Below, in pieces: positions 17,994-25,886 of a stretch of 64,000 nucleotides of DNA. Source of the DNA: Streptomyces tanashiensis (lineage in GTDB: Bacteria; Actinomycetota; Actinomycetes; Streptomycetales; Streptomycetaceae); NCBI RefSeq assembly GCF_014648895.1, contig NZ_BMRZ01000002.1, forward strand, positions 62,001-126,000. Reading direction: 5' to 3'. A model generated the notes under the pieces. The model was not told where the DNA came from. It ran no database searches and saw only the letters and a program-made list of their open reading frames with translations. Both the position numbers and the translations under genes were made by a program. The stretch's first letter is position 1; every line of letters starts with the position of its first letter.

Positions 17994-18975
17994 TCAGGAA
18001 CGGGGAGCGGCCGCCGTACCGGTGCCGGTGTCGGTGTCGGTGTCGGTGTCGAGGGAGGCGATCTCCCAGCGGCCGTCGCGGGCAGTGAGCATGAGCGCGT
18101 ACGCCATCGGCCACGAGCGGCCGGCCGCGTCCGTGGCGGAGACCACGGCACGGACACGGGCGGGGTCGCACCGTCCCGGCCGGCGCCGGCGGGCCGGCCC
18201 CCGGAGAGGACCTGGAGGGTCTCCACTTCGGGGAACCGGGCCTGGGGGCGGGCCAGGACCGTCCCCGGCACGAGGTAGCGCTCGACCGTGCCGCCGCCGA
18301 GGAACGCGGACAGAAACCCGCGAACGGTGTCGATGAGTGCGGGGTCCTCGACGCGGGCGGTGCAGGGCGAGGCGGGCTCCCGCCCGGCCTGCGGCCCGGC
18401 CGCCTCCCTCGGCGCCCCGGCCGCGAACACCCGCCGGGCAGCGCTGCCGGTCTCGGTGACAGGGATGGTGAAGAACCGAAGCCCATGCACCGACTGCTCC
18501 CCCGGTACACCGGCGGCAGCGTTCGTGAGGCGCGCAGCGACTGTCACCGCCCAGGTGCCGCGCCCCTGCCGCTCGGTCCGCACGGCAGCCACCTGCAGGA
18601 CCGCGACCGGCCGGCGGCCCCACCGCGGCGCCTGCACACCCGGTGCCAGCAGCCGCAACCGGGCCATCTCGGGAGACGACTCGACGGCCGTGCCGGACTC
18701 GAGCCACACCCCGAGGACCGTCTCCGCGAACCCGGCCGCCTCACCGGCACCCGCCCCGTCGACAGCCCTCTGGACGGGAGCGGGACGGGCCACAGTGGCG
18801 CCGGCTTCACCGGCACCGCGGCGGGACGGCCCACCGCGACCAGAAGAGCTGCAGGGCCGGCGCCGAGCGCCGCCCACACCCCGACACGCACGAGGAACGC
18901 ACGCCGCCCACGCAGAGGATTGACACGAGAGCGAGTTGCTGCCGGGCCGGGGCGCAGCAGGGCGGGCGGAGGCAT
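17994..18975 (-). pseudogene. TcpC-like conjugal transfer protein, two frameshifts
   Basis: ATG 18975 starts an N-terminal membrane anchor (AFLVRVGVWAALGAGPAA). The frame shifts near 18785 and continues as GFAETVLGVWLESG, WAVTVAARLTNAAAG and DTVRGFLSAFLGGGTVERYL, the NTF2-like pattern of TcpC proteins that scaffold conjugation channels. A second shift near 18170 moves to PARVRAVVSATDAAGRSWPM and YALMLTARDGRWEIASLDTD, ending at TGA 17994-17996. The tail contains a Asp-Thr repeat encoded by six-base units. Gene order TcpC-like, small membrane protein, PrgI/VirB3-like, VirB4-like supports the assignment. Confidence 0.6.
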
Positions 18976-19746
18976 CCGGAACTCCTCGAAGCAGTCGGCA
19001 CAAGCGGATGCCTCACCCTTCGACAAGCCCCTCACCACCAGGCTGACCACCCACAGCCCGGGCCGTCACAAAGCCATACATCCACACGGTGACTTCGACG
19101 GCAAGAAACCCGGCGACCCGCGTCGTGAGCCCGGTGGAAAGCACCGGAACAGCCAGTCAGGGCGCATACCACAACAGGCCGGAACGTCTCCCCCACTCAC
19201 CACGACACGTCACCACCATGCGGCGGCCAGACCAACACCCCCACGCCAGGCCCCCACCCACACAGGGCCCACCACCCACACCCCGACCCAGCCCCGCGCA
19301 GGCCAGCCTATCGAAGGGAGAGCTACCTCGCACCAGCCCCACACAGGCGCGAGCCCCACACCCCAACCCCGCATCGGCCGAGCCATCGAGGCACCGACGC
19401 CACGCCGCGACACCTCTCGGTATGAGACGAGTACCGCCGCCTCGTGGCCGGAGACTCCGCACCACCTGCCAGTGCTGTACACGCAGCGTTGACGCCCATC
19501 GTGACCAGGCCCGCTGCTGCGCCGCCGGAGCGTTCCTCCACGCCTACGACCACGACCCCTGCCACACCGCACTCAACGGACACCCGCCCGGTCAGCCGCG
19601 TCAACAACGCTGCGGGTCAAAACACTCAGGCCTCCGCAAGGGCGCAGACAGCTGGCATCGGTCCCATCCTCCACACACCCCGGGCGCCGACAGGCTTGAC
19701 GCCGGCCGCGTGGCGCAGTGCCATGAATACGGACGGAGGGGGCGGG
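18976..19746. other. Long stretch without a convincing gene
   Basis: Several long frames exist, but the compositions (CA-rich on the plus strand, Pro/Thr/His-rich translations) and the absence of motifs or ribosome binding sites argue against coding. It may be decayed sequence that once lay upstream of the conjugation module. Confidence 0.4.
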
Positions 19747-19935
19747 ATGAACGACAGGAACAGCGACACCGAGAACCAGGGCGACGATCCCTCACGGCGC
19801 ACGAGTCTCACAGACTTCCCAGGAACCGTCTGGACCGTGCTGCTCGCGCTGCTCGTGCTGGGGCTGTTCCTGTACGGCCTGACACGGGGCGAGGGTGGCG
19901 GAGGGCACCCCGACGGGTACACCGGTTGGCATTGA
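19747..19935 (+). CDS. Small single-pass membrane protein
   Basis: A 62-residue protein: a polar N-terminus (MNDRNSDTENQGDD), one membrane segment (WTVLLALLVLGLFLYGL) and a Gly-rich C-terminus. ATG 19747 is preceded by GGAGGGGGC at ideal spacing; ATG 19723 in the same frame has no such site. The family is unknown to me. No obvious operon partner. Confidence 0.55.
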   Translation: MNDRNSDTENQGDDPSRRTSLTDFPGTVWTVLLALLVLGLFLYGLTRGEGGGGHPDGYTGWH

Positions 19936-20209
19936 GCCGATGAGCGCGGACCGCGCCCGGCCCATCAGAGACAGCGCTCTGGTCGCACCCTTCCACGTGA
20001 TGCCGACCCCGCCGGACACGAGCAACCACGGTCACCATGACTGGACACTGCCGTCATCGATCCACGCTTCGTCGACCATCACAACGCCCCCCTTCAGGTT
20101 CAAGAGACCCCGCCAGGTCGCAGGTAGACGACGACTCAGGAGCATGAGGGTGAGCCCTTCAGTCCCGCAGCGTCCGGGCGACGCCGGCCCGTGCAGCGAC
20201 ATGACGTCT

Positions 20210-20595
20210 GGCAATGGCTGACGCTGCTGGTCGCCTCCACGGGCTCGACGAGGAGGGGGTCGAAGGCCTCCTCGACCGTCCGTGGGGCGTCGCGCAGCTC
20301 TGCCCGCAGGCTCTCCACGACGGTGGACTCCAGCTCCCCGGCGTAGACGGAGCAGGTCCGGATCCCACTCCCGGTCGGCGTCGACACCGGCGAGGCCGCG
20401 GTAGTGCAGTTCGTAGAGCAGGTACAGGGCGAGTTGGAGGTCCTCGCCCCACGGATCGGTCCCGGCCGCCTCCCTGTGGCTGCACAGGGGTGGCGCGCCG
20501 GTACTCAGGGCCCTGACGACGGCCTCCGAGATCTCGCCCCGCCCTTGGACCAGGCTGGGGTCGTGCGCGAGGGCGTCGGAGTGCCGCGGGATCAC
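20210..20595 (-). pseudogene. Iron-containing redox enzyme (heme-oxygenase-like fold), truncated
   Basis: GTG 20595 overlaps the CDGSH gene stop by four bases. The frame reads QGRGEISEAVVRAL, DPWGEDLQLALYLLYELHY and REWDPDLLRLR, the N-terminal half of a heme-oxygenase-like diiron family usually found with CDGSH proteins. Near 20320 it shifts to a frame reading LESTVVESLRAELRDAPRT and EEAFDPLLVEPVEATSSVSH, after which similarity ends near 20215. The metal-binding C-terminal half is missing, so the enzyme is dead. Confidence 0.6.
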
Positions 20596-20846
20596 GGGCA
20601 GCTTCCTTTCCCTGGGGCCGACGTTTTCCGACGGTGTGCGCGATGGCTGGTGTCGCACCAGGGGTAGCTTCGGCTGCGCCGGCAGGTACAGACGGCGACC
20701 ACGAAACGGTCCGAGCGCGCGACCGTACCGTCCTCCAGGACGATCTCCACCGGGCCCTCGATCAGCACGGGCCCTTGGTGGTCGAGCATCACGCGGCGGG
20801 CGGAGCGGAGTGGAGAGGCCGGGGAGCGGTCAGGGGTGCTGGGCAC
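20592..20846 (-). CDS. CDGSH-type iron-sulfur protein
   Basis: An 84-residue protein whose C-terminal part has the CDGSH [2Fe-2S] motif: CTCRRSRSYPWCDTSHR. The usual CDGSH reads CDTSH here; the three Cys and one His ligands are kept, with Gly replaced by Thr. Such proteins carry a redox-active cluster in the cytoplasm. GTG 20846 overlaps the end of the methyltransferase gene by 17 bases, and the stop overlaps the next gene by four, so all three are translationally coupled. Confidence 0.8.
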   Translation of the reverse strand: MPSTPDRSPASPLRSARRVMLDHQGPVLIEGPVEIVLEDGTVARSDRFVVAVCTCRRSRSYPWCDTSHRAHRRKTSAPGKGSCP

Positions 20847-21519
20847 GAATGATCACCAACTCTTCCCACGCGTCGCCCTCGTCGGCCAGCCCCTGCTCCT
20901 CCAGCCACGCCCGTCGTGCCCGCAGGACCGGCCCCCATGGCACGAGCGTGCGGAAGGCCACCCGGGCGGTGAGCCCGGTCCCCTCCAACTGCCGCACTGT
21001 GGACCGCGCATCGCACATGCCGGAGTGGACCATGAGCAGAACGCCGCCGGGTCGCAGCATCGACGCGGCCTTCGCGCAGATCCTGTCGATGACCATGCGT
21101 CCGGTCGGACCGGCGTCCCAGGCCCTTTCGGCGCCGCGTGTCGGCAGCCGCGGGTTCGGCGAGGGGACGTAGGGAGGGTTGGAGAGCACGAGGTCGAAGC
21201 GCTGCCCGCAGGCGCGGGTGGCGAAGTCCCCGTGGAGGACGCGGAGCGGCAGCCGCCGCCGCAGGGCGTTCAGGTACGCAGCGATCACAGCTGCCCAGGA
21301 CACGTCCACCGCCGTGACACGGGCTCCCCTGGCGGCTGCGTGGAGCGCGAGGGCACCGGTGCCGGTGCCGATCTCCATCACGGTCGTGCCTGGCCCGAGC
21401 TCCTCTCGGGCGAGGGCGTCGGCCAGCAGCCAGGTGTCGGCCTGTGGTCGGTACACACCGGGCAGTGCGCACAGCCGCAGCTGAGGCATCTGCGCGGCGG
21501 ACAGTACGGCATGGGGCAT
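20830..21519 (-). CDS. HemK2/MTQ2-like SAM-dependent methyltransferase
   Basis: A 229-residue methyltransferase. It contains the SAM-binding motif VMEIGTGTGALALHAAARGA and the NPPY signature (LVLSNPPYVPSP) of enzymes that methylate glutamine, asparagine or adenine amino groups, and resembles the short HemK2/MTQ2 branch. ATG 21519 follows GGGAGGTGCC; the frame is open farther upstream without a better site. It is the first gene of a three-gene operon with the CDGSH and iron-redox-enzyme genes, a set I associate with Streptomyces genomes. The target is unknown. Confidence 0.8.
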   Translation of the reverse strand: MPHAVLSAAQMPQLRLCALPGVYRPQADTWLLADALAREELGPGTTVMEIGTGTGALALHAAARGARVTAVDVSWAAVIAAYLNALRRRLPLRVLHGDFATRACGQRFDLVLSNPPYVPSPNPRLPTRGAERAWDAGPTGRMVIDRICAKAASMLRPGGVLLMVHSGMCDARSTVRQLEGTGLTARVAFRTLVPWGPVLRARRAWLEEQGLADEGDAWEELVIIRAQHP

Positions 21520-21745
21520 GGCACCTCCCGGGCGACCGTGGCCCGCGGCAGCGGACCACGTCTGACGTCGGCACGGGGCGGCTACCCCGAATCCGATTCC
21601 CGTACCCGCCGCACGTTTCGCCCGGTGAGGCGCTGCGGCCGGGCGCTTCGGTGCGGCGGCGGTCCGCGCGGGGAGAGCTGTTTCAGGCCGCTCCGACTGG
21701 GCAGCCGCCGTGCGCACGGGGAAGAGACCCAAGGGAGCGAGGCCG

Positions 21746-22306
21746 ATGTCGACAGGAACGATTCTCGCCATCGTCATACCCGTCGCGGTGGTGATCGTGG
21801 TGATCGTGCTGGCCATCACTGTGGGCGGGCGGCGTCGTCGGCGGCTGCGCGAGCAGTTCGGGCCCGAGTACGACCGGACGGTCGATGACGCCGGAAGCAA
21901 GCGGGCCGCCGAGTACGACCTCGAGGCTCGTGAGAAGCGTCATGAGGCCCTGGACATCAAGCCGCTGTCGAGCGGGACGCGGGAACGCTATGCCGAGCGG
22001 TGGCGTGGTGTTCAGGAAGAGTTCGTGGACCACCCTGAGGGAGCGGTGCACGACGCGGACGGCCTGGTGACCGCGCTCATGCGCGAGCGGGGCTATCCCA
22101 CGGAGGGCTTCGAGCAGCAGACGCGCGACCTCTCGGTCGCACACGGCCAGACGCTGGAGCACTACCGGGCGGCGCACGAGATCAACGCGCTCAGCTCCTC
22201 GCAGCAGGCCACCACCGAACAGTTGAGAGGAGCGATGGTGCACTACCGGGCCCTCTTCGACGAACTTCTCACCGACGGTGACGCTCCCCGTCCCGGCCGG
22301 ACCTGA
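21746..22306 (+). CDS. Membrane-anchored protein with a shared C-terminal helical domain
   Basis: A 186-residue protein: an N-terminal membrane segment (ILAIVIPVAVVIVVIVLAIT), a basic stop-transfer stretch (GGRRRRRLREQ) and a helical cytoplasmic domain (ERYAERWRGVQEEFVDHPEG, HDADGLVTALMRERGYP, LRGAMVHYRALFDELL). ATG 21746 is preceded by AAGGGAGCGAGG. The domain recurs in the next gene, whose start lies 16 bases after this stop, so they form a tandem paralogous pair. Function unknown. Confidence 0.75.
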   Translation: MSTGTILAIVIPVAVVIVVIVLAITVGGRRRRRLREQFGPEYDRTVDDAGSKRAAEYDLEAREKRHEALDIKPLSSGTRERYAERWRGVQEEFVDHPEGAVHDADGLVTALMRERGYPTEGFEQQTRDLSVAHGQTLEHYRAAHEINALSSSQQATTEQLRGAMVHYRALFDELLTDGDAPRPGRT

Positions 22307-22322
22307 CGAGGAGGCGCACGAC

Positions 22323-22985
22323 ATGCGCGAGCACGACCCACGGGAGCAGTCCGGCGACGGTGCGGACGCGGCGCCGCCCATGTATCCCGGCGAAAGCACC
22401 GACGTCGGCCGCGACGAGCGCGACGCCGGTCGCGGCAGGGGAACCGACACGGGCGCCCCCACCCGGACCGAGGCCGGGAGCGCCTCCGACACGGCCGCGG
22501 ACAGCGGCGTGGACACCGGCACGGCCGCAGACACCGGACCGGAACACGAAACCGGCGCCGGCAATGGCCTCCGCACCGGCGACCGTTCCGGCACCGACAC
22601 CGACACGGCCCCCGAGCGCGACCGTGAACCCGACACCCCGACAGGGCTCGGCGAGGACGCCACCGTCCGTTCCGGGGAGGCGGGCCGTTCCGGGGAGGCG
22701 GGCGAGGAAGGAGCCCCCGCGCGGCTGCTCGACTCCGCTGACGAGGAGGCCTTCCGTCACCGCTGGCACGAGATCCAGAGCCGGTTCGTCGACGACCCCC
22801 GCGAGGCCGTGCACGAGGCCGACGCGCTCGTCACCGACGTGATCCGAAAGCTCGCCGCAACCTTCGGGGACCGAAAGAAGGACCTGGAGGGCCAGTGGAA
22901 CGAGGGCGAGGACGTCGACACGGAGAGCCTGCGCAAGGCGTTGCGGCAGTACCGCTCGTTCTTCAACCGGCTCCTCACCACCTGA
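22323..22985 (+). CDS. Paralogous partner with a long acidic disordered N-terminus
   Basis: A 220-residue protein. The first roughly 130 residues are Thr/Asp/Gly/Glu-rich with repeated DTG-type units and look disordered. The C-terminal 85 residues (FRHRWHEIQSRFVDDPREAV, HEADALVTDVIRKLAATFGD, LRKALRQYRSFFNRLL) repeat the domain of the upstream membrane protein: W(R/H)xxQxxFVDxPxxAVH(D/E)AD. ATG 22323 follows GAGGAGG. The pair probably interact or compete for the same partner (inference). Confidence 0.75.
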   Translation: MREHDPREQSGDGADAAPPMYPGESTDVGRDERDAGRGRGTDTGAPTRTEAGSASDTAADSGVDTGTAADTGPEHETGAGNGLRTGDRSGTDTDTAPERDREPDTPTGLGEDATVRSGEAGRSGEAGEEGAPARLLDSADEEAFRHRWHEIQSRFVDDPREAVHEADALVTDVIRKLAATFGDRKKDLEGQWNEGEDVDTESLRKALRQYRSFFNRLLTT

Positions 22986-23435
22986 CGCACACGGCGGGCG
23001 CCCCCGACGCACCAGGAGGCGCCCGCAGCACTACGAGATGCCAAGCCAGGAGCGACGACGTGATCAAGACCTCCTCAAGCCCTGACGGCGCGCAAGGGAT
23101 CCAGGTGATCACTCATGTGCCGCTGGCTCGTGTACGCCGGTACGCCGGTGCGCTTCGGCGGCTGCCACGCCCCGTGCCTCCATGTTGATCTCCATCAACT
23201 TCCGCCGTGTGCATGAAGCGGCACACCACGGGCATTCGCTCGACGGGTGCCGCCGTCCGGCCTCCCCCTGGATGGCGGCGCTCCCTGCTTCACCAGGCTG
23301 CCACCCTGATCCCGGCGCGCGGCGACAGATGCGACACGGTCCGCCCCTACGGCCCCCGCTGACCTGTCGATGCGCTGGGCGGGATCACGGCTGAAGGTGT
23401 CCCGTCTCCCATGACTGATCCGAGGGGAGAGGGCC
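22986..23435. other. Mostly no gene; holds a possible amidotransferase scrap
   Basis: Apart from the short frame at 23115 described separately, no coding signal is convincing on either strand. Confidence 0.4.
23115..23216 (+). pseudogene. Possible class II glutamine amidotransferase N-terminal scrap
   Basis: A short frame starts MCRWLVYAGTPV, the characteristic N-terminus (catalytic Cys2) of YafJ/EgtC-like amidotransferases, then loses similarity and stops at TGA 23214-23216. Only about a dozen residues support this, so it is a tentative remnant. Confidence 0.4.
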
Positions 23436-24057
23436 GTGTCCACGTCGAGCCACGAGATCGCGAGCGCCCCGTGTTGGGTCAGTCTCGGTCGCACTTCAGG
23501 AGGGCGTGCCCGCTGCGGGGATCGGAGCACTGTCCGAACGACTGGATCTGCCGGTGGCGTGGACACCCTACTTCGATCTGCCGGGGCGTGGACGCCCTAC
23601 TTCGCGATCTGCCGGGGCGTGGACGCCCTACTTCGCCGACGCCGATGTCACCGCTGCCGCAATCGGCGAACGTGGAGCGACGATGGCCGTGGGCCCCTGC
23701 GCCTTCGGTACCGGCAGAGCCGGGCTGCCGGCCGACCCGGCCGGAGCTGTCTTTGGGTTCTGGGAGGGACCGGTCGTCCCGGACTGGACAGTAGGCCGTG
23801 GCAGTGCACCATGGTCACGCCGCCGTCGCCCACATCAGCGGTGGCGCGGTCGACGACGTGCCGGACCCTCGGATCCGCCAGCGCTGGAACGTCCACTTTC
23901 CCGTCCCGGATCTGGAAGAGACGATCGCGGCAGCAAAAGAGGGGGAGGGATGACTGCCGCTCCCGTCTACACGACCACCACGAGCAGGTGGATCGACCTC
24001 ACCGACTCCTGCGGGGCGATGTTCACCGTGGTGGCACCGCGACACGGGTTCCGCTGA
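23436..24057 (+). pseudogene. VOC-family (glyoxalase-like) two-domain protein, broken
   Basis: GTG 23436 with AGGGGAGAGG upstream starts STSSHEIASAPCWVSL, the usual opening of Streptomyces two-domain VOC proteins. Most of the first domain is gone. A triplicated 31-bp unit follows, then ADVTAAAIGERGATMAVGP, DPAGAVFGFWEGPVVPDW, a deletion, then in another frame HISGGAVDDVPDPRIRQRW, NVHFPVPDLEETIAAAKEG, and finally IDLTDSCGAMFTVVAPRHGF before TGA 24055-24057. At 622 bp it is about 160 bp shorter than expected. Metal-binding potential is lost. Confidence 0.65.
23545..23636 (+). repeat. Three tandem 30-31 bp units
   Basis: The unit GATCTGCCGGGGCGTGGACG... occurs at 23545-23574 (30 bp variant), 23575-23605 and 23606-23636 (two identical 31-bp copies). 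It encodes the AWTPYF stretch of the VOC protein once; the 31-bp spacing puts each copy in a different frame, so the expansion itself breaks the gene. Confidence 0.9.
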
Positions 24058-24133
24058 ACCCGTGTCGCGGGACTTGGGCGTGCGCCCCATCACCCGAGGC
24101 CGGCGTGTCTTCGTGCCGCGCGCAGCCGCTCCG

Positions 24134-24487
24134 TCACATGTGGGGCATGCCGTAGTAGCGGGCGAACTGTTCGAGGTAGGTGGGCTCGCCTGCGTGTCGG
24201 GCATCGTCGTACTCGGGCGCGTTCTTGATCTCGTCCTTCGTACGGTCGACGTGGACCTTTTCCTCCGCGGTGTCGATCCGGCGGATGGTGCCGGCGGGAA
24301 GCAGGACGTGCTTGCCGAAGATCCAGGCTCCGGTGTCGACGACGAGGTAGGAGGAGCCCACCTCCTCGGAGTGCTTGTCGATCTTTCCGATGGGGCCGTC
24401 CGTCGCCTCGACCGTGTAGCCGATGAGGTCGACTCCCAGCCGATGGCCGACGTCCTGGGCGTATCCCCAGATGTTCGTGTCAGGCAT
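24134..24487 (-). CDS. PRC-barrel domain protein
   Basis: A 117-residue soluble protein. Residues 17-75 form a PRC-barrel-type small beta-barrel (DLIGYTVEATDGPIGKID, SYLVVDTGAWIFGKHVLLPA), found in RNA-processing and photosynthetic proteins and in many actinobacterial stress proteins. The C-terminal tail (EYDDARHAGEPTYLEQFARY) is typical of the actinobacterial subgroup. The ATG overlaps the end of the upstream small gene by 8 bases, indicating co-translation. Molecular role unknown. Confidence 0.85.
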   Translation of the reverse strand: MPDTNIWGYAQDVGHRLGVDLIGYTVEATDGPIGKIDKHSEEVGSSYLVVDTGAWIFGKHVLLPAGTIRRIDTAEEKVHVDRTKDEIKNAPEYDDARHAGEPTYLEQFARYYGMPHM

Positions 24488-24683
24488 CGCTGTCGCCTCG
24501 CTTCTCCTCGCGGGCCTTCGGGCCGGTCCAGCGCCGTCGTCCCGTCACAGGGTCCGTTCGGGGTTCTGGGCGGTCGAAGCGGCTCGCCTCGTCGGTGTCG
24601 GCTGCGGCTGTGCCTTCTTCGCTGCGCCGTCCGGTGCGTCGGGGGCTGTGAGGCACGCCCCCGGCACCGCCTTGCTCTTCCAT
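24480..24683 (-). CDS. Small basic protein upstream of the PRC-barrel gene
   Basis: A 67-residue hydrophilic protein (RTDPVTGRRRWTGPKAREE near the end). ATG 24683 follows GAGGAGACC. It overlaps the PRC-barrel gene by 8 bases. Charged, without a membrane segment, probably disordered. Family unknown; the tight coupling argues it is real. Confidence 0.55.
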   Translation of the reverse strand: MEEQGGAGGVPHSPRRTGRRSEEGTAAADTDEASRFDRPEPRTDPVTGRRRWTGPKAREEKRGDSDA

Positions 24684-24854
24684 TGCGGTCTCCTCTTAGT
24701 CTCCAATGTCGCGCCTGCCCGATTGTTCCTGGCGTGAAACGGTGAGAGTCGTCGCGTACTGGACTGGGGGGATTCAGCTTGCGCCGGGTGTCGGCCGGGG
24801 GCCGGAGATACAGGAATCGGGGCTCACGTCTGGCGAAACCGGAGTTCCAAATCG

Positions 24855-24860
24855 TATAAT
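24855..24860 (+). promoter_or_regulatory. TATAAT -10 box of a probable leaderless promoter
   Basis: A perfect TATAAT lies 7 bases before ATG 24868. A weak -35 candidate (TGGCGA, 24831-24836) is 18 bases upstream. There is no Shine-Dalgarno sequence, so transcription probably starts at or next to the A of the ATG and yields a leaderless mRNA. Confidence 0.6.
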
Positions 24861-24867
24861 TCCGGAC

Positions 24868-25290
24868 ATGGAGCCGGTAGAACCTCGGACCAGCTGGACG
24901 TTCGTCACGCAGCACGCCCGCATCCTCGCCATGATCCTGGGCGACCCGGAAATCCGGCTGCGGGACCTGGCCGAGAACTGCCGGCTCACCGAACGGGCGG
25001 CCCAGGCCATCGTCACCGACCTCGAGACCGCCGGATACCTCACCCGGGTACGCCACGGCCGACGGAACCACTACGAGGTCACACCCGGGACTCTCTTCCG
25101 TCACCCGGCCGAGGGCCACCACGAGATCGCTGACCTCTTGCAACTGCTGGTCGACCTCGACCAGCCGACCCCACGCCCTACCGCAGACGACCACCGCAAG
25201 CACGGCGATGGATCCGCTCACTCGGAGGCCCGGACTCCTCCCACTGGGCCGCCAGACCTTCCTTCGAGACAACGGAGGGACAGGCCATGA
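24868..25290 (+). CDS. Winged-helix transcriptional regulator
   Basis: A 140-residue protein with a winged helix-turn-helix at about residues 10-75: TQHARILAMILGDPEIRLRD, CRLTERAAQAIVTDLETAGY, LTRVRHGRRNHYEVTPG. This resembles MarR/ArsR-like regulators that bind DNA as dimers. The C-terminal tail is Pro/Arg-rich. ATG 24868 lacks a Shine-Dalgarno site and sits just after a -10 box. The gene overlaps the STAS gene by ATGA, so the two are coupled. Ligand and targets are unknown; a role in sigma-factor-type stress control is inferred from the partner. Confidence 0.8.
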   Translation: MEPVEPRTSWTFVTQHARILAMILGDPEIRLRDLAENCRLTERAAQAIVTDLETAGYLTRVRHGRRNHYEVTPGTLFRHPAEGHHEIADLLQLLVDLDQPTPRPTADDHRKHGDGSAHSEARTPPTGPPDLPSRQRRDRP

Positions 25291-25886
25291 CCATTCACCC
25301 CCGCCGCCCGACCACCGTCGTCGGGGCAGACATCAGCGGAGACGCTCAACCGTCCGTCGTCGCCGTGGACTTCGAACCCGGGCACCAACGGGCACTGGCT
25401 CGCGTATGCGGCGAGGTCGACATCGAGGACGCCGACGAGCTGGGTGCGGATCTCGCCGCGGCCCTGGACGTCAGCGTCTCCGGCCTCGACGTCGACCTGT
25501 CCGCTGTCACCTTCTGCGACTGCTCGTGTCTGCACATGCTGTTCCGCCTGAACCGGCGGGCCGAACGGGCCGGGAAAACCCTGGTGCTCACCGCACTCGG
25601 CCCCCGGGTCGACCGCCTGCTGCGCCTGACCGAGACCGAGCACCTGTTCACCGTCCAGGCCGCCCGGCCCGCGTCCGCTCCGGCCGAGCCCGGTCCGCAG
25701 ATCGAGACACTTCTCTTCACGCACCGCCCGCGTCACGTCCGGATCCAGCTGCCCACCCCCGACCCGTCACCGGCGTCCGTCAGCGTCCTCGCCCGCGCCC
25801 GCCGGCTGTGTGAGGGACTGGAGATTCCGCTGACGGTCGTCGGCCCCGCCGCAGCACGCCCACCGCACCGTCCGGCAGCGGCGTGA
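25287..25886 (+). CDS. STAS-domain protein, anti-sigma factor antagonist-like
   Basis: A 199-residue protein with a STAS domain at about residues 25-125: ALARVCGEVDIEDADELGA, LDVDLSAVTFCDCSCLHML, and GKTLVLTALGPRVDRLLRLT. In the family, the Ser after DC in this loop is phosphorylated by an anti-sigma kinase; here the motif is CDCSC with a Ser present. A C-terminal extension of about 70 residues has no recognised domain. It overlaps the winged-helix gene by four bases. It would bind an anti-sigma factor and release a sigma factor, but no such partner is in the window. Confidence 0.8.
   Translation: MTIHPRRPTTVVGADISGDAQPSVVAVDFEPGHQRALARVCGEVDIEDADELGADLAAALDVSVSGLDVDLSAVTFCDCSCLHMLFRLNRRAERAGKTLVLTALGPRVDRLLRLTETEHLFTVQAARPASAPAEPGPQIETLLFTHRPRHVRIQLPTPDPSPASVSVLARARRLCEGLEIPLTVVGPAAARPPHRPAAA

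Noticed and set aside
23545..23636. A CRISPR array from the 31-bp units
   Set aside because: The units are directly adjacent with no spacers and form part of a coding sequence.
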